Assembly (NCBI RefSeq): GCF_001704115.1
Contig: NZ_CP016895.1
Coordinates: 3,677,099-3,741,098 of the forward strand
Source of the DNA: Acinetobacter larvae
GTDB taxonomy: Bacteria; Pseudomonadota; Gammaproteobacteria; Pseudomonadales; Moraxellaceae
DNA length: 64,000 nucleotides
Direction of reading: 5' to 3'
Part shown: one piece after another, positions 9,901-18,532 of the stretch
Layout: every line of letters begins with the position of its first letter
How positions within the stretch are numbered: position 1 is the stretch's first letter
Program-made: the position numbers and the translations under genes
Notes under the pieces: generated by a model
What the model was told of the DNA's origin: nothing
Seen by the model: the letters and a program-made list of their open reading frames with translations, nothing else
The model's database searches: none

Positions 9901-11072
9901 TGCCAGTCTATCGTCCTTTAGACTTAACATTGGTCGGTGGCGCAGGATGTGAACTGTGGGATCAACAGGGAAAACGTTATTTAGATGCAATTTCTGGCGT
10001 TGGCGTAACCCTCTTAGGTCATGCCCATCCACACATTCATGCTGCAATTGTGGCGCAATCACAAACGTTTTTGCATCTCTCCAATTTATTTGATCAACAC
10101 TGGAATCATAAACTTGCAGCACAATTGGCACAGATTACGGGATTAACACAGGCTTTCTTCTGTAATTCTGGCAGTGAAGCCAATGAAACCGCCATCAAAC
10201 TGGCTCGTTTATATGGTCATCATCAGGGCAGCACACAACCTAAAATTTTAGTGATGCACAATGCCTTTCATGGTCGTACCTTGGGTGCTCTATCTGCTAC
10301 CGCCAATGCACAATACCGCCAAGCCTTTGGACCGTTATTAACAGGTTTTGAGTTCGTCGCTTTTCATGATTTGGCTGCAATCGAAGCCTATCAAGATGAT
10401 CCAGATGTGGTTGCGGTGATGTTGGAACCCATTCAAGGCGAAGGTGGCATTCATATTGCCTCGCCATCTTATCTAAAACAGCTGCGCCAACTCTGCGACC
10501 AACAGCAATGGTTATTGATTCTGGATGAGATCCAATGCGGTATGGGGCGTACAGGATCTTGGTTTTATTATCAGCAAGCCGATATTCGCCCAGATATTTT
10601 GACCATAGCCAAAGGCTTAGGCAATGGTATTCCTATTGGAGCGTGTTTGGCAGAGCCGAAAGTGGCGCAGTTATTGCAAGTGGGTCATCATGGTTCTACC
10701 TTTGGTGGTAATCCCCTTGCCTGTCGTGTTGCCTATACGGTTTTACAACAACTAGAACAGAACTATCTATGCTTGGTTGCCCATAAAGGACAGCAACTGC
10801 TCGAACTACTGCAATCCAAACTGACGGGGGTTAAAGGTGTGCAATCGGTACGTGGTGTGGGATTGATGATCGGCATCGAACTAAGTCAGCCCGTGCCACA
10901 ACTGACCCAGTTGGCCTGTGATGAGTACGGTATTTTGCTCAATGTAACACAGGGCAAAATTATTCGCCTACTCCCGCCATTGATTATCTCAACGCAACAA
11001 ATTGCGTATTTAGCACAACAAGTCGCTGCCCTGATCAAAGCCTTGCCACTACGCTTAGAGGATTTACAATGA
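9888..11072 (+). CDS. Class III aminotransferase, acetylornithine transaminase-like
   Basis: PLP-dependent class III (ArgD/AstC-like) aminotransferase, 394 aa from the ATG at 9888 (Shine-Dalgarno GAGGAAG). The ORF could be extended 11 codons but without a ribosome site. Landmarks are the N-terminal GKRYLDAISGVGVTLLGHAH, FFCNSGSEANETAIKLAR (phosphate loop), NAFHGRTLGALSAT, LILDEIQCGMGRTG with the cofactor Asp213, and TIAKGLGNGIPIGA with the Schiff-base Lys242. It could act on acetylornithine, succinylornithine or another omega-amine. Linkage to an amidotransferase and MocR gene rather than arg genes suggests a specialised amine pathway. Confidence 0.85.
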   Translation: MQHLMPVYRPLDLTLVGGAGCELWDQQGKRYLDAISGVGVTLLGHAHPHIHAAIVAQSQTFLHLSNLFDQHWNHKLAAQLAQITGLTQAFFCNSGSEANETAIKLARLYGHHQGSTQPKILVMHNAFHGRTLGALSATANAQYRQAFGPLLTGFEFVAFHDLAAIEAYQDDPDVVAVMLEPIQGEGGIHIASPSYLKQLRQLCDQQQWLLILDEIQCGMGRTGSWFYYQQADIRPDILTIAKGLGNGIPIGACLAEPKVAQLLQVGHHGSTFGGNPLACRVAYTVLQQLEQNYLCLVAHKGQQLLELLQSKLTGVKGVQSVRGVGLMIGIELSQPVPQLTQLACDEYGILLNVTQGKIIRLLPPLIISTQQIAYLAQQVAALIKALPLRLEDLQ

Positions 11073-11785
11073 AAAAAGTATATGCTATTCAAACCCTTGC
11101 TTTTGAAGATCTAGGTAGTTTTGCCGCTACTCTAATGGAGCTCGGTTATGAAATTCATTACTTACAGCTGGGTGTAGATGCGTTGCAACCTGCCTTGGCA
11201 TCCACCCACCCCGTGATTTTATTGGGTGGTCCGATTTCGGTATATGATCAGGTTAATTATCCCTATGTGTCTGACTTAATTGCTGCATTACAGAGCAGAC
11301 TTCGTGCAAATTTACCGACGCTAGGAATTTGTTTGGGCGCACAGTTCATAGCCGCTGCATTGGGTGCCAAAGTGTATGCAGGCCATGTTAAAGAAATTGG
11401 TTGGAGTCGTTTGTCTATCAATAATCAGGGGTTCAACTCACCTTTGCGTTATTTAGATGACGTCGCTGTTTTACATTGGCATGGTGATACCTTTGATATT
11501 CCGACTGCTGCAAAAAGACTTGCTGGCTCGATCTATTATCCCAATCAAGCCTTTGCTGTTGGATTAAATATACTGGCTTTACAGTTTCATGTTGAGCTTG
11601 ATCTAAAGCAGATAGAATCTTGGTTGATTGGACATCATCATGAACTGCATAATGCACAGATTGATATTTTAACTTTACGTCAGGACAGCCTGCGTTATGG
11701 GAAAGCATTACAAGATCAGGCGCAGCGATTATTACGTGACTGGATTGGTAATCTTATTCCTGTGCCAACGCAGCGCATAGAATAG
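11069..11785 (+). CDS. Class I glutamine amidotransferase-like protein
   Basis: Class I GATase-fold protein of 238 aa. The nucleophile elbow GICLGA carries Cys88, and the catalytic His174/Glu176 pair lies in LQFHVELD, so the triad is intact. The N-terminus (KKVYAIQTLAFEDLGSFAAT) and LLGGPISVYD resemble stand-alone GuaA-like amidotransferases. It may hydrolyse glutamine or a gamma-glutamyl amide; no synthase partner is adjacent, so the acceptor is unknown. The start overlaps the aminotransferase stop (ATGA), and the gene is followed 10 bp later by the MocR regulator. Confidence 0.8.
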   Translation: MKKVYAIQTLAFEDLGSFAATLMELGYEIHYLQLGVDALQPALASTHPVILLGGPISVYDQVNYPYVSDLIAALQSRLRANLPTLGICLGAQFIAAALGAKVYAGHVKEIGWSRLSINNQGFNSPLRYLDDVAVLHWHGDTFDIPTAAKRLAGSIYYPNQAFAVGLNILALQFHVELDLKQIESWLIGHHHELHNAQIDILTLRQDSLRYGKALQDQAQRLLRDWIGNLIPVPTQRIE

Positions 11786-11795
11786 AACCGCATTT

Positions 11796-13103
11796 ATGAA
11801 TATTCGTGCTAATAGTGCTCAAGACATTCAAGATCAAATCCGCAGCCGCATTCAAACAGGTCAGTTGCAGCCGGGTGATTATTTACCCAGTGTGCGTGAA
11901 TTAGCTGAACAGATTGGGGTGAACCGTAATACGGTTGCAGCAGCGTATAAAAGTTTAGTCGCAATGGGTTTAGTGGTGTCTAAAGGACGTTTAGGAACAC
12001 AAGTGAAGTCTTATAGCCCATCACGTTCACACGAAGGCTTTCAGTCTTTGGACAAAGATCATGTCGACTTAGCCCATGGAAATCCAAAACGTGAATTGTT
12101 GCCTAGCTTGGCGCACATCGATTTAAGCAGTTTTCAAAGCGCATTATATGGCGACAGTATTTACCATAATAAATTATTGAAATATGCGCGTAAGAAGATT
12201 TTCTCCGATATCCCCCAGCCCTTTGCTGTGGATTTTTGTCATGGTGCGGTCGATGCTATTGAACGGATTTTAACGGCTTATTTGGTGCCATCAGATAGTA
12301 TTGCCGTGGAGCAACCCGGCTTTATCACCAGTATTTGTGCAATAGAAAACCAGCAGTTTAAGATGCAGTCTTTTACTGTCTCTTCAGAGGGTATCGATTT
12401 AAAATCTTTACAGCAGGCTTTATTGGCCAATGTACAAGCGATTTTAATTACACCACGTGCACAAAATCCTACAGGGTACAGTTTAAGTATTGCGCAAGCA
12501 CAGCAGATTAAACATTTACTCTCAGATTATCCCAATGTTTTAGTCTTAGTAGATGATCATTTTTCCTTATTATCAGCACAGCCTTATCAACATATTATTC
12601 CTGCATCGACCAAACACTGGGCTGTGATTCGCTCGGTATCTAAATATCTGTCACCTGATTTACGCTTTGCTTTTGTTTGTTGTGATGCTGAGACCTCAGA
12701 ACGATTGCACCGTAAGCTGAACGCAGGCTCAACTTGGGTGAGTCATATTCTTCAAGAAATAGTTTATCGTCTTATCAATCACCCACAATTTGCCAAAAAT
12801 ATTCAAGTCGCCCAAACCTATTATCAGGCACAGCATCAGCAGTTATTGCAGTATTTACAGCAAGCAAAAATTCCCTGTGCGGCACAGTATGATGGTTTAA
12901 ATATTTGGCTGGCTTTGCCACATGCTGAGAAAATTGCCAAGGTATTATTACAACGCGGTTGGATGGTACGCGCTGGACAGGATTTCAAAGTTGATCAAGA
13001 AGTTGCCGGTTTACGTATCAGTACTGCCGATATGACGGAGGCACAGATGCAACAGTTTTGTCAGCAGTTACAACAGATTTATGAGGTGATGGTGCATCTT
13101 TAA
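11796..13103 (+). CDS. MocR/PdxR-type transcriptional regulator (GntR wHTH + aminotransferase fold)
   Basis: 435 aa. An N-terminal GntR winged helix (about residues 8-75: PGDYLPSVRELAEQIGVNRN, TVAAAYKSLVAMGLV) is joined to a fold-type I aminotransferase domain with TPRAQNPTGYSLS, LVDDHFS and the PLP lysine Lys283 in SVSKYLSPDLRF. MocR proteins bind PLP or a PLP-amine adduct as effector and often control PLP or amine metabolism genes. This one is co-directional and last in the operon it may regulate, whereas MocR genes are more often divergent from their target. The target is inferred. Confidence 0.88.
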   Translation: MNIRANSAQDIQDQIRSRIQTGQLQPGDYLPSVRELAEQIGVNRNTVAAAYKSLVAMGLVVSKGRLGTQVKSYSPSRSHEGFQSLDKDHVDLAHGNPKRELLPSLAHIDLSSFQSALYGDSIYHNKLLKYARKKIFSDIPQPFAVDFCHGAVDAIERILTAYLVPSDSIAVEQPGFITSICAIENQQFKMQSFTVSSEGIDLKSLQQALLANVQAILITPRAQNPTGYSLSIAQAQQIKHLLSDYPNVLVLVDDHFSLLSAQPYQHIIPASTKHWAVIRSVSKYLSPDLRFAFVCCDAETSERLHRKLNAGSTWVSHILQEIVYRLINHPQFAKNIQVAQTYYQAQHQQLLQYLQQAKIPCAAQYDGLNIWLALPHAEKIAKVLLQRGWMVRAGQDFKVDQEVAGLRISTADMTEAQMQQFCQQLQQIYEVMVHL

Positions 13104-13145
13104 TTTCGTCTATGGAGTTTAGTCTATGTAATTTCGTCTATGGCT

Positions 13146-13905
13146 TCATTCTCCAAAGGGATTCATTGCAATCATCATTGGGAGACCTAGCAATGATAAG
13201 AAATTACTACGAGAGCTTTTTACGTTTTTACTTTCTTCTGCTAATAACTTTTTGAATTCCGAATTAAATTTCAGACGTGAGTATTGTTCTAATACTTCTA
13301 TTCTGTAATTTTCCGGTAAGGTAAAGAACTTGTCTCCAACGACATCACATGATGCACCTTGTTGCAGCAAAATGATCTCGGGCTCATTATCGTCAAGTAT
13401 ATGACCGTTCATATGCATGCATATAGCATCTTTGACAATATTGCTTTTATTTTGGTCGTAATCTAACTGCTTGGCTTTTTTGTCAAATTGCAGCGCACTT
13501 TCATATGTAAAACATCTACAATCTTTTGAGTTTTTATGGGTCTCTGTTAGCCCAATGTCATGATACAAAGCAGCCACTAAAAGTATTTCAGGATCATATT
13601 TACGTTGATCCTGAAGACCAATCGCTGCACCCCAAAAATATGCCCGCCAAGAGTGATTGATGAGCGTAGTAGGCGCTTTTTCATTTAACTCATTGATTGC
13701 TTCTACAATAATCTGAGTATCGGGATACTTTTATATCTTTAAGACGAATGTTGCTTTTTGAATTTCCGATATGAAGTTGCGATTTTATTACACCCAACAT
13801 ACTCGGTAATAGAATTTCATTGAGTAGGCTGATTTTTTCTTTTGTGCTGAGATGCCCATCTGTTGATTGCATCCATTCAAAGCGACCAATTTTATTATTA
13901 GACAT
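13146..13905 (-). pseudogene. HD-domain protein gene split by a frameshift
   Basis: Two minus-strand reading frames make one protein when joined. The first (13905 to about 13725) begins MSNNKIGRFEWMQSTDGHLS behind a good GGAGAT ribosome site. Near 13720-13730 one extra base shifts the frame; the continuing frame reads PDTQIIVEAINELNEKAPTT, then NHSWRAYFWGAAIG and ALYHDIGLTETH, down to 13146. NHSWR...HD is the pattern of cyanamide hydratase-like HD hydrolases. Joined length would be about 253 aa. A sequencing error, rather than true loss, cannot be excluded. It lies just outside the transposon. Confidence 0.75.
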
Positions 13906-14185
13906 TTTTATCTCCAGAATAGCGTATTTAATCTAAACCAATTCATACAGCTCTGTCTGTCAATATTATCTTTAAAAGCCTTTATTATCGTTAAAATGCT
14001 TTGCTGTATGAATAACTAAGTATTTTGTTTTATTTATTTTTATATTAAATTTTTTGTACCACTACGCGATGATGTTCATCGGATGCACAGCGTTGAACAG
14101 ACGATACAACGCAAAATAGATGATGAAATAATATGATGAGAGCCCCACCAGAGGGTACATCCTGAAGAATCTCGGTGCCCTACGC
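13906..14185. other. Gene-free stretch before the transposon left end
   Basis: Together with the terminator at 14186-14220 this forms a gap of about 350 bp between the broken HD gene and the transposon. The part nearest 13906 is AT-rich and probably holds the HD gene's promoter. A short minus-strand ORF at 14076-14267 spans the terminator and the transposon junction and is not credible as a gene. I see nothing else. Confidence 0.6.
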
Positions 14186-14220
14186 ATAAAAACCCAGCCT
14201 CCTGATTGAGTGGCTGGGTT
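14186..14220 (-). terminator. Rho-independent terminator, probably the native glmS terminator displaced by the transposon
   Basis: On the minus strand AACCCAGCC, a 12-nt loop, GGCTGGGTT, then a T-run (TTTTT). It points away from glmS and would end glmS transcription if the transposon were absent; it lies only 34 bp from the target duplication. Assignment to glmS is an inference from position. Confidence 0.7.
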
Positions 14221-14249
14221 ATGATGTGGGATGCTGATATGTTCAGACC

Positions 14250-14254
14250 AGCAC
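14250..14254. repeat. Target-site duplication (left copy), AGCAC
   Basis: The 5-bp AGCAC directly precedes the left terminus TGTAATGAGACAATAAAG. The same 5 bp follow the right terminus at 29529-29533. Tn7 makes 5-bp duplications. Confidence 0.93.
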
Positions 14255-14262
14255 TGTAATGA

Positions 14263-14394
14263 GACAATAAAGTCTCATACTCAGCCCTTTCATAAGTTAT
14301 TGATATTTATTTCATTATGAAACAATAAAGTTTCATACTAGATATTATCCATTATTAACAATTATGAATTTAGGAACAATAAAGTATCATACTA
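14263..14394 (+). repeat. Left-end TnsB-binding repeats (three, spaced)
   Basis: Three 20-bp repeats of the form [GA]ACAATAAAGTnTCATACT at 14263-14282, 14321-14340 and 14375-14394, separated by 38 and 34 bp. Tn7's left end also has three spaced TnsB sites. The third is framed by 8-bp inverted arms (GGAACAAT at 14373, ATTGTTCC at 14396). The last repeat ends only 34 bp from the end of hsdM, so the cargo abuts the terminus. Confidence 0.88.
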
Positions 14395-14428
14395 AATTGT
14401 TCCAACTCATGGAATTTGGATCTTGTTT

Positions 14429-16057
14429 TTAAGGCAATTCGGATAATCCGAGTTCTCTTAAAAAGGCATTATGGGTATCTTTAGATTGTTTAATTTCTTC
14501 AGCAATTTTTTGAAGATTTTTATTAACGTCTGTCAAATCAATCTCTTTTTCAGCTTCTGAAGTATTAATATATCTAGAGATATTAAGATTGTATTCATTT
14601 TTATTCTTTATCTCATCCAAACTTACACGTTTTGAATAACGCTCTTCTTCTTTACGATATTGATAGGTATCAACAATTCTCTCAATATCTTGTTCGCGTA
14701 AGTAATTTTGTTTTTTACCTCTTTCGAAGTAATCAGCAGCATTGATAAACAAGACATCATCAAATTTCTTGCAGCGCTTTAAAATTAAAATACATACAGG
14801 AATGCCTGTTGAGAAAAACAGATTTGCTGGTAGGCCAATTACTGTATCGATATGACCATCATCAATGAGTTTTTGTCGTATTTTTTGCTCAGCTCCTCCA
14901 CGGAATAACACTCCATGTGGCAAGATAATAGCCATGACTCCATCATCTGCTAAAAAATGAAAACCATGCAAAAGGAATGCAAAGTCAGCAGCCGATTTAG
15001 GGGCTAAACCGTAATCTTTAAAGCGAAAATCTTTAGCTAAAGCTTCAGTCGTATCCCATTTCAAACTAAATGGTGGATTAGCTACAATGGCATTGAATGT
15101 GATTTTCTTAGATGGATTTAGCTCATTTAGAATATCCCAATCATTTGCTAAAGTATCACCATGGAATATTTCAAACTCAGTATCTTTTACGCCATGTAAT
15201 AGCATATTCATACGGGCTAAGTTATAGGTGGTAATGTTTTTTTCCTGCCCGTAAATTTTACCTACCTTGCCATTATGCTCTTTTACTTGATTACGTACAT
15301 TTAGTAATAATGAGCCCGAACCACAAGCAAAGTCTAAAATCCGATCTAAAGATTTTTTATAGCCAGTACTTGGGTCTTGACTATCTAAAGATACAATTCG
15401 AGATAAAATTGTCGATATCGGTTGAGGTGTATAGAATTCACCTGCTTTTTTGCCAGAACCTGATGCAAATTGTGCAATTAAGTATTCGTAAGCATCACCT
15501 AATGTGTCGTTATTTGTTGAGAAATTAACAAGCTTTTCTTCAATACTACTAATGATTGAGCATAGTTTAGTATTACGTATCTTGTAATCTTTACCTAATT
15601 TTTCAGAGTTAAGATTAATCTCAGAGAAGAGTCCATTAAAACTACGTGCGAAAGATTGTTCTTCAATATATTTAAAACCAGCATTTAATGTTTTAAGTAG
15701 ATCTTCATGTTGAGTACGTGCAAGTTCTGCAATATTACTCCATAAGTATTCGGGTTTAATCACATAGTGAATTAAACTTCTCATACTATCTTCAAAGTCA
15801 GCCACATCTTCAGCATTATTGGCATACCAAATATTAAGTGATGTCTGCTTAACTAAACCATCATCATTTTTAACTGGCTTTGGATAATCTCGCCCAAGTT
15901 CTTTAGCAGCAGCTTCTTCATAGTTCGCAGATAAATAACGCAAAAATAGAAATGACAACATGTAATCCCGAAAGTCATCGGCATTCATTGAGCCACGTAA
16001 TTGGTTTGCAATATCCCAAAGTAAGGCACCAAGTTTTTGCTGTTCCTGTTCGGTCAT
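14429..16057 (-). CDS. hsdM: Type I restriction-modification methyltransferase subunit HsdM
   Basis: N6-adenine methyltransferase subunit, 542 aa. An N-terminal HsdM helical domain (WDIANQLRGSMNADDFRDYM) is followed by the N6_Mtase domain with SAM motif FACGSGS (243-249) and catalytic NPPF (327-330). KKAGEFYTPQPIS is the usual conserved pre-motif. With HsdS it methylates the recognition site; with HsdR it forms the restriction complex. Its start overlaps the stop of the anticodon nuclease gene (ATGA). It is last in the operon, whereas M usually precedes S. Base composition is AT-rich like the rest of the transposon. Confidence 0.95.
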   Translation of the reverse strand: MTEQEQQKLGALLWDIANQLRGSMNADDFRDYMLSFLFLRYLSANYEEAAAKELGRDYPKPVKNDDGLVKQTSLNIWYANNAEDVADFEDSMRSLIHYVIKPEYLWSNIAELARTQHEDLLKTLNAGFKYIEEQSFARSFNGLFSEINLNSEKLGKDYKIRNTKLCSIISSIEEKLVNFSTNNDTLGDAYEYLIAQFASGSGKKAGEFYTPQPISTILSRIVSLDSQDPSTGYKKSLDRILDFACGSGSLLLNVRNQVKEHNGKVGKIYGQEKNITTYNLARMNMLLHGVKDTEFEIFHGDTLANDWDILNELNPSKKITFNAIVANPPFSLKWDTTEALAKDFRFKDYGLAPKSAADFAFLLHGFHFLADDGVMAIILPHGVLFRGGAEQKIRQKLIDDGHIDTVIGLPANLFFSTGIPVCILILKRCKKFDDVLFINAADYFERGKKQNYLREQDIERIVDTYQYRKEEERYSKRVSLDEIKNKNEYNLNISRYINTSEAEKEIDLTDVNKNLQKIAEEIKQSKDTHNAFLRELGLSELP

Positions 16058-17253
16058 GACAGAGTTTCCTGTGGAGAAGCTATTTGAAGAGATGTAGAAG
16101 TAGTTGCCTGAGCAACCTCACCAATATTAGGTAATTGAAATGGGTAGCGTTCTAAAAACGCGTCTAAAATATTTTTAAATAACTGCTGGTTGTCTAAGCC
16201 CATTGCCTGAGGATCATAGACTGAATATTTACCATGACTAAGTAGATTTAATGCACGCGAGAAGAGAGCCTCATTTTCAATACCACTGATACAGGTTGAA
16301 AAATCTTCAAAGCCAAAGAAAGAAGCTGTTTTTTCCATAATACTTCGTAAAATATTAAAGTGGTAGGTATATAACCTTGAAGGCGTGGAATACGCAGCAT
16401 CTTTTAATTCTTTTAACATTGCAACATGATAAAAGAAGGGGGTATCTCCTGTACTTTGTAATTGGTATTCATTGTTATGTCTGCTCTTATACAAGAAATA
16501 GCATTTATGACTATGTTTTTTTAACTCATTATTCATGATATTAAAAAAAAGACCATGATGTGTAGAAATTACGACCTTTACATAATCTTTTCCTTTACGG
16601 ATTAACTTTGCCAAATCACTTGATAAAGCTATTACGTTATTATCATCTAGAGATGAAATAGGGTCATCAATATAGATATATTTTACCCAATCGTATGCTT
16701 CTTGCTTATCAATCGCTAGTTCGCAAATAGCTAAAAACGTACACCAAATAAATAGATTTTCTTCACCTCTAGATATTTTTATGTTATCTATTATTTTTGT
16801 AAAAAATTCATCTTTTCCTTTTAATTTAAACTCTTCTTTACGTGAAAAAGAAACTGACCATGCTTCATAATCAATACGAAAATCAAAATCTGCATATTTT
16901 TGTAAATGTACAAAAATTTTTTCTTCTAATGCAAGCTCTTGGAAACCTAAGAAAAATTTAGAATCCTTATTCAGATATAATTTTCGATCTGTATCTGTGT
17001 CTAAGTCATTATCCCATCGGAATAAATCTTCAGTAAAAGCATTGAAATATAGAGTATCTCGATTACCACTCGATCTATTTCTTCTGCTGCCTTTTTTACC
17101 CTTCTCTTTAAAATCCATTGATAAGCGAGTTTTTCCTGTTCCATTGTAGGCATACACTAGAACGAAATCTTTACCGTCATTAAGATCATTTCTTAAACGC
17201 TCAACAATTCTATTTATGCTTTTATACGGGTATACCTTTCTGTTTACAGACAT
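16054..17253 (-). CDS. PrrC/RloC-like anticodon nuclease (ABC-type NTPase fused to ACNase domain)
   Basis: 399 aa from the ATG at 17253 (GAGGAAA 8 nt upstream, 1 nt after the hsdS stop); a TTG five codons earlier is possible. In the 404-aa numbering: Walker A YNGTGKT (41-47, preceded by Ala rather than the usual Gly), ABC signature-like SRGEE (166-170), Walker B/D-loop YIDDPISSLDD (198-209), and switch histidines STHH (235-238). The C-terminal part has Arg308-x3-Glu312 and His345, matching the spacing I recall for the PrrC catalytic triad (Arg320, Glu324, His356). PrrC is held silent by a type I RM complex and cuts a tRNA anticodon loop when phage blocks restriction. Length also matches PrrC (396 aa). 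Activity and tRNA target are inferred. Confidence 0.78.
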   Translation of the reverse strand: MSVNRKVYPYKSINRIVERLRNDLNDGKDFVLVYAYNGTGKTRLSMDFKEKGKKGSRRNRSSGNRDTLYFNAFTEDLFRWDNDLDTDTDRKLYLNKDSKFFLGFQELALEEKIFVHLQKYADFDFRIDYEAWSVSFSRKEEFKLKGKDEFFTKIIDNIKISRGEENLFIWCTFLAICELAIDKQEAYDWVKYIYIDDPISSLDDNNVIALSSDLAKLIRKGKDYVKVVISTHHGLFFNIMNNELKKHSHKCYFLYKSRHNNEYQLQSTGDTPFFYHVAMLKELKDAAYSTPSRLYTYHFNILRSIMEKTASFFGFEDFSTCISGIENEALFSRALNLLSHGKYSVYDPQAMGLDNQQLFKNILDAFLERYPFQLPNIGEVAQATTSTSLQIASPQETLS

Positions 17254-17254
17254 T

Positions 17255-18532
17255 TTATATTTCCTCAACTACTGGAAATAGTTGTTGCATTAAACCTTTC
17301 TTATGTCTTTTAAGTTTATCAATATAATTTTTTTGGTGAGAAATTAAATGATCGAGTGAAGTAAGACAAGAAGCAATTTTTTCTTGCTCTAGAAGAGATG
17401 GCTGCATAACATTTATTGATAAAAACTTATCAATAGAAATATTATAACGACCAGCTCTAGCACCCTCATTTACGATTTGCTTAATTTCACTTTCGTGAGT
17501 TTTTGATTCGAAGAAATATTCCCAAAAAACAGGATCTTGATTTTTTTCAAAACGAAAACATTTATAAATAGGTGAAACGATCCCACTTTCATAAAGAGAA
17601 AGTCTTTTAATCGTTCCATAAGTCGAATTCTTTGTAATCCGATCGTTATATACAAAATCATTTTTTTGTAAAACGATATATCGATCAGTATTATCCCCAG
17701 CAACTCTTTTTAAGAAATAATCGGCTTGGGAAACTAATCCGTGCTCATTGGAAAGAGATAAAACTTTAAGTTTATCTTCATTAGAATTTTTTTTCTTAAC
17801 AGGTTTAGCAATTTGAGAAAGCTCAATGTTCTCCCATTCTTGACTAAATTTACCTAATCTTAATTTTGGTAAATTTTCTTTATCTTTAGGAAAAAGCTGT
17901 TGTAGCATGCCTGTTCTATGGTCTATATAAAGTTTAAGTTTAATTGATGCACTTTCTATAACTTTATCTAAAGAAGATAAACAATTTACAATTTTTCCTT
18001 GCTCTGAAGGAGATGGAAGTGCTATTTCTAATTTTTTTAGCTGGTTTGCATATAAATGCACAACAGCATTTCCTTGAGCAATTTTAGAAATTTCAGACTT
18101 CAAAGAACTATTGAGATAGTAACTTATAAATACTCCATTTTCATGACTTCGAATAATGTTTAAATCACCTCCTAATGCAATATCATCAAGCATCACACAA
18201 GATGCTTTCGCAATATCTTCATGAGTTTCCCCAGAGGATGGAATGATGACATCATTTTTTTTACTCAAAATCAGATTGTTAGTCGGTATATTAGTTTTGG
18301 ATAAAACTTTATCGATGATTTCATTATATGTGGTATAAAGTTCACCATATCGAATACAGGGTATTACACCAGTTTCATCAATATCTGCTTTTGAAATTCC
18401 TTTACCCTTTAGGAACGTCGCAATATTAGCTAGGTTTTTTATCTCCCACTGAGCCTCTTGTTCAAATTCAGTAAATCTTAATTTTGGTAATACAGAATTT
18501 TCTTTGAAATCTAAAACTTGATTATTTGACAT
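17255..18532 (-). CDS. hsdS: Type I restriction-modification specificity subunit HsdS
   Basis: Specificity subunit with two target-recognition domains. The first half ends with the conserved coiled-coil region DHRTGMLQQLFPKDKENLPKLR (as two segments) and the second with KRHKKGLMQQLFPVVEEI, the internal repeat expected of HsdS. I place the start at 18532 (MSNNQVLDFKENS); ATG at 18538 or a further upstream start is possible. It overlaps the hsdR end slightly, so translation is coupled. It determines the bipartite DNA site recognised by the MS and RMS complexes; the site cannot be read from sequence alone. The anticodon nuclease follows 1 nt later. Confidence 0.93.
   Translation of the reverse strand: MSNNQVLDFKENSVLPKLRFTEFEQEAQWEIKNLANIATFLKGKGISKADIDETGVIPCIRYGELYTTYNEIIDKVLSKTNIPTNNLILSKKNDVIIPSSGETHEDIAKASCVMLDDIALGGDLNIIRSHENGVFISYYLNSSLKSEISKIAQGNAVVHLYANQLKKLEIALPSPSEQGKIVNCLSSLDKVIESASIKLKLYIDHRTGMLQQLFPKDKENLPKLRLGKFSQEWENIELSQIAKPVKKKNSNEDKLKVLSLSNEHGLVSQADYFLKRVAGDNTDRYIVLQKNDFVYNDRITKNSTYGTIKRLSLYESGIVSPIYKCFRFEKNQDPVFWEYFFESKTHESEIKQIVNEGARAGRYNISIDKFLSINVMQPSLLEQEKIASCLTSLDHLISHQKNYIDKLKRHKKGLMQQLFPVVEEI

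Noticed and set aside
13690..13905. Separate 71-aa gene
   Set aside because: It is the first half of the HD-domain gene; joining frames near 13725 restores one protein.
14076..14267. 63-aa minus-strand ORF at the left end
   Set aside because: It spans a terminator hairpin, the target duplication and the terminal repeat.
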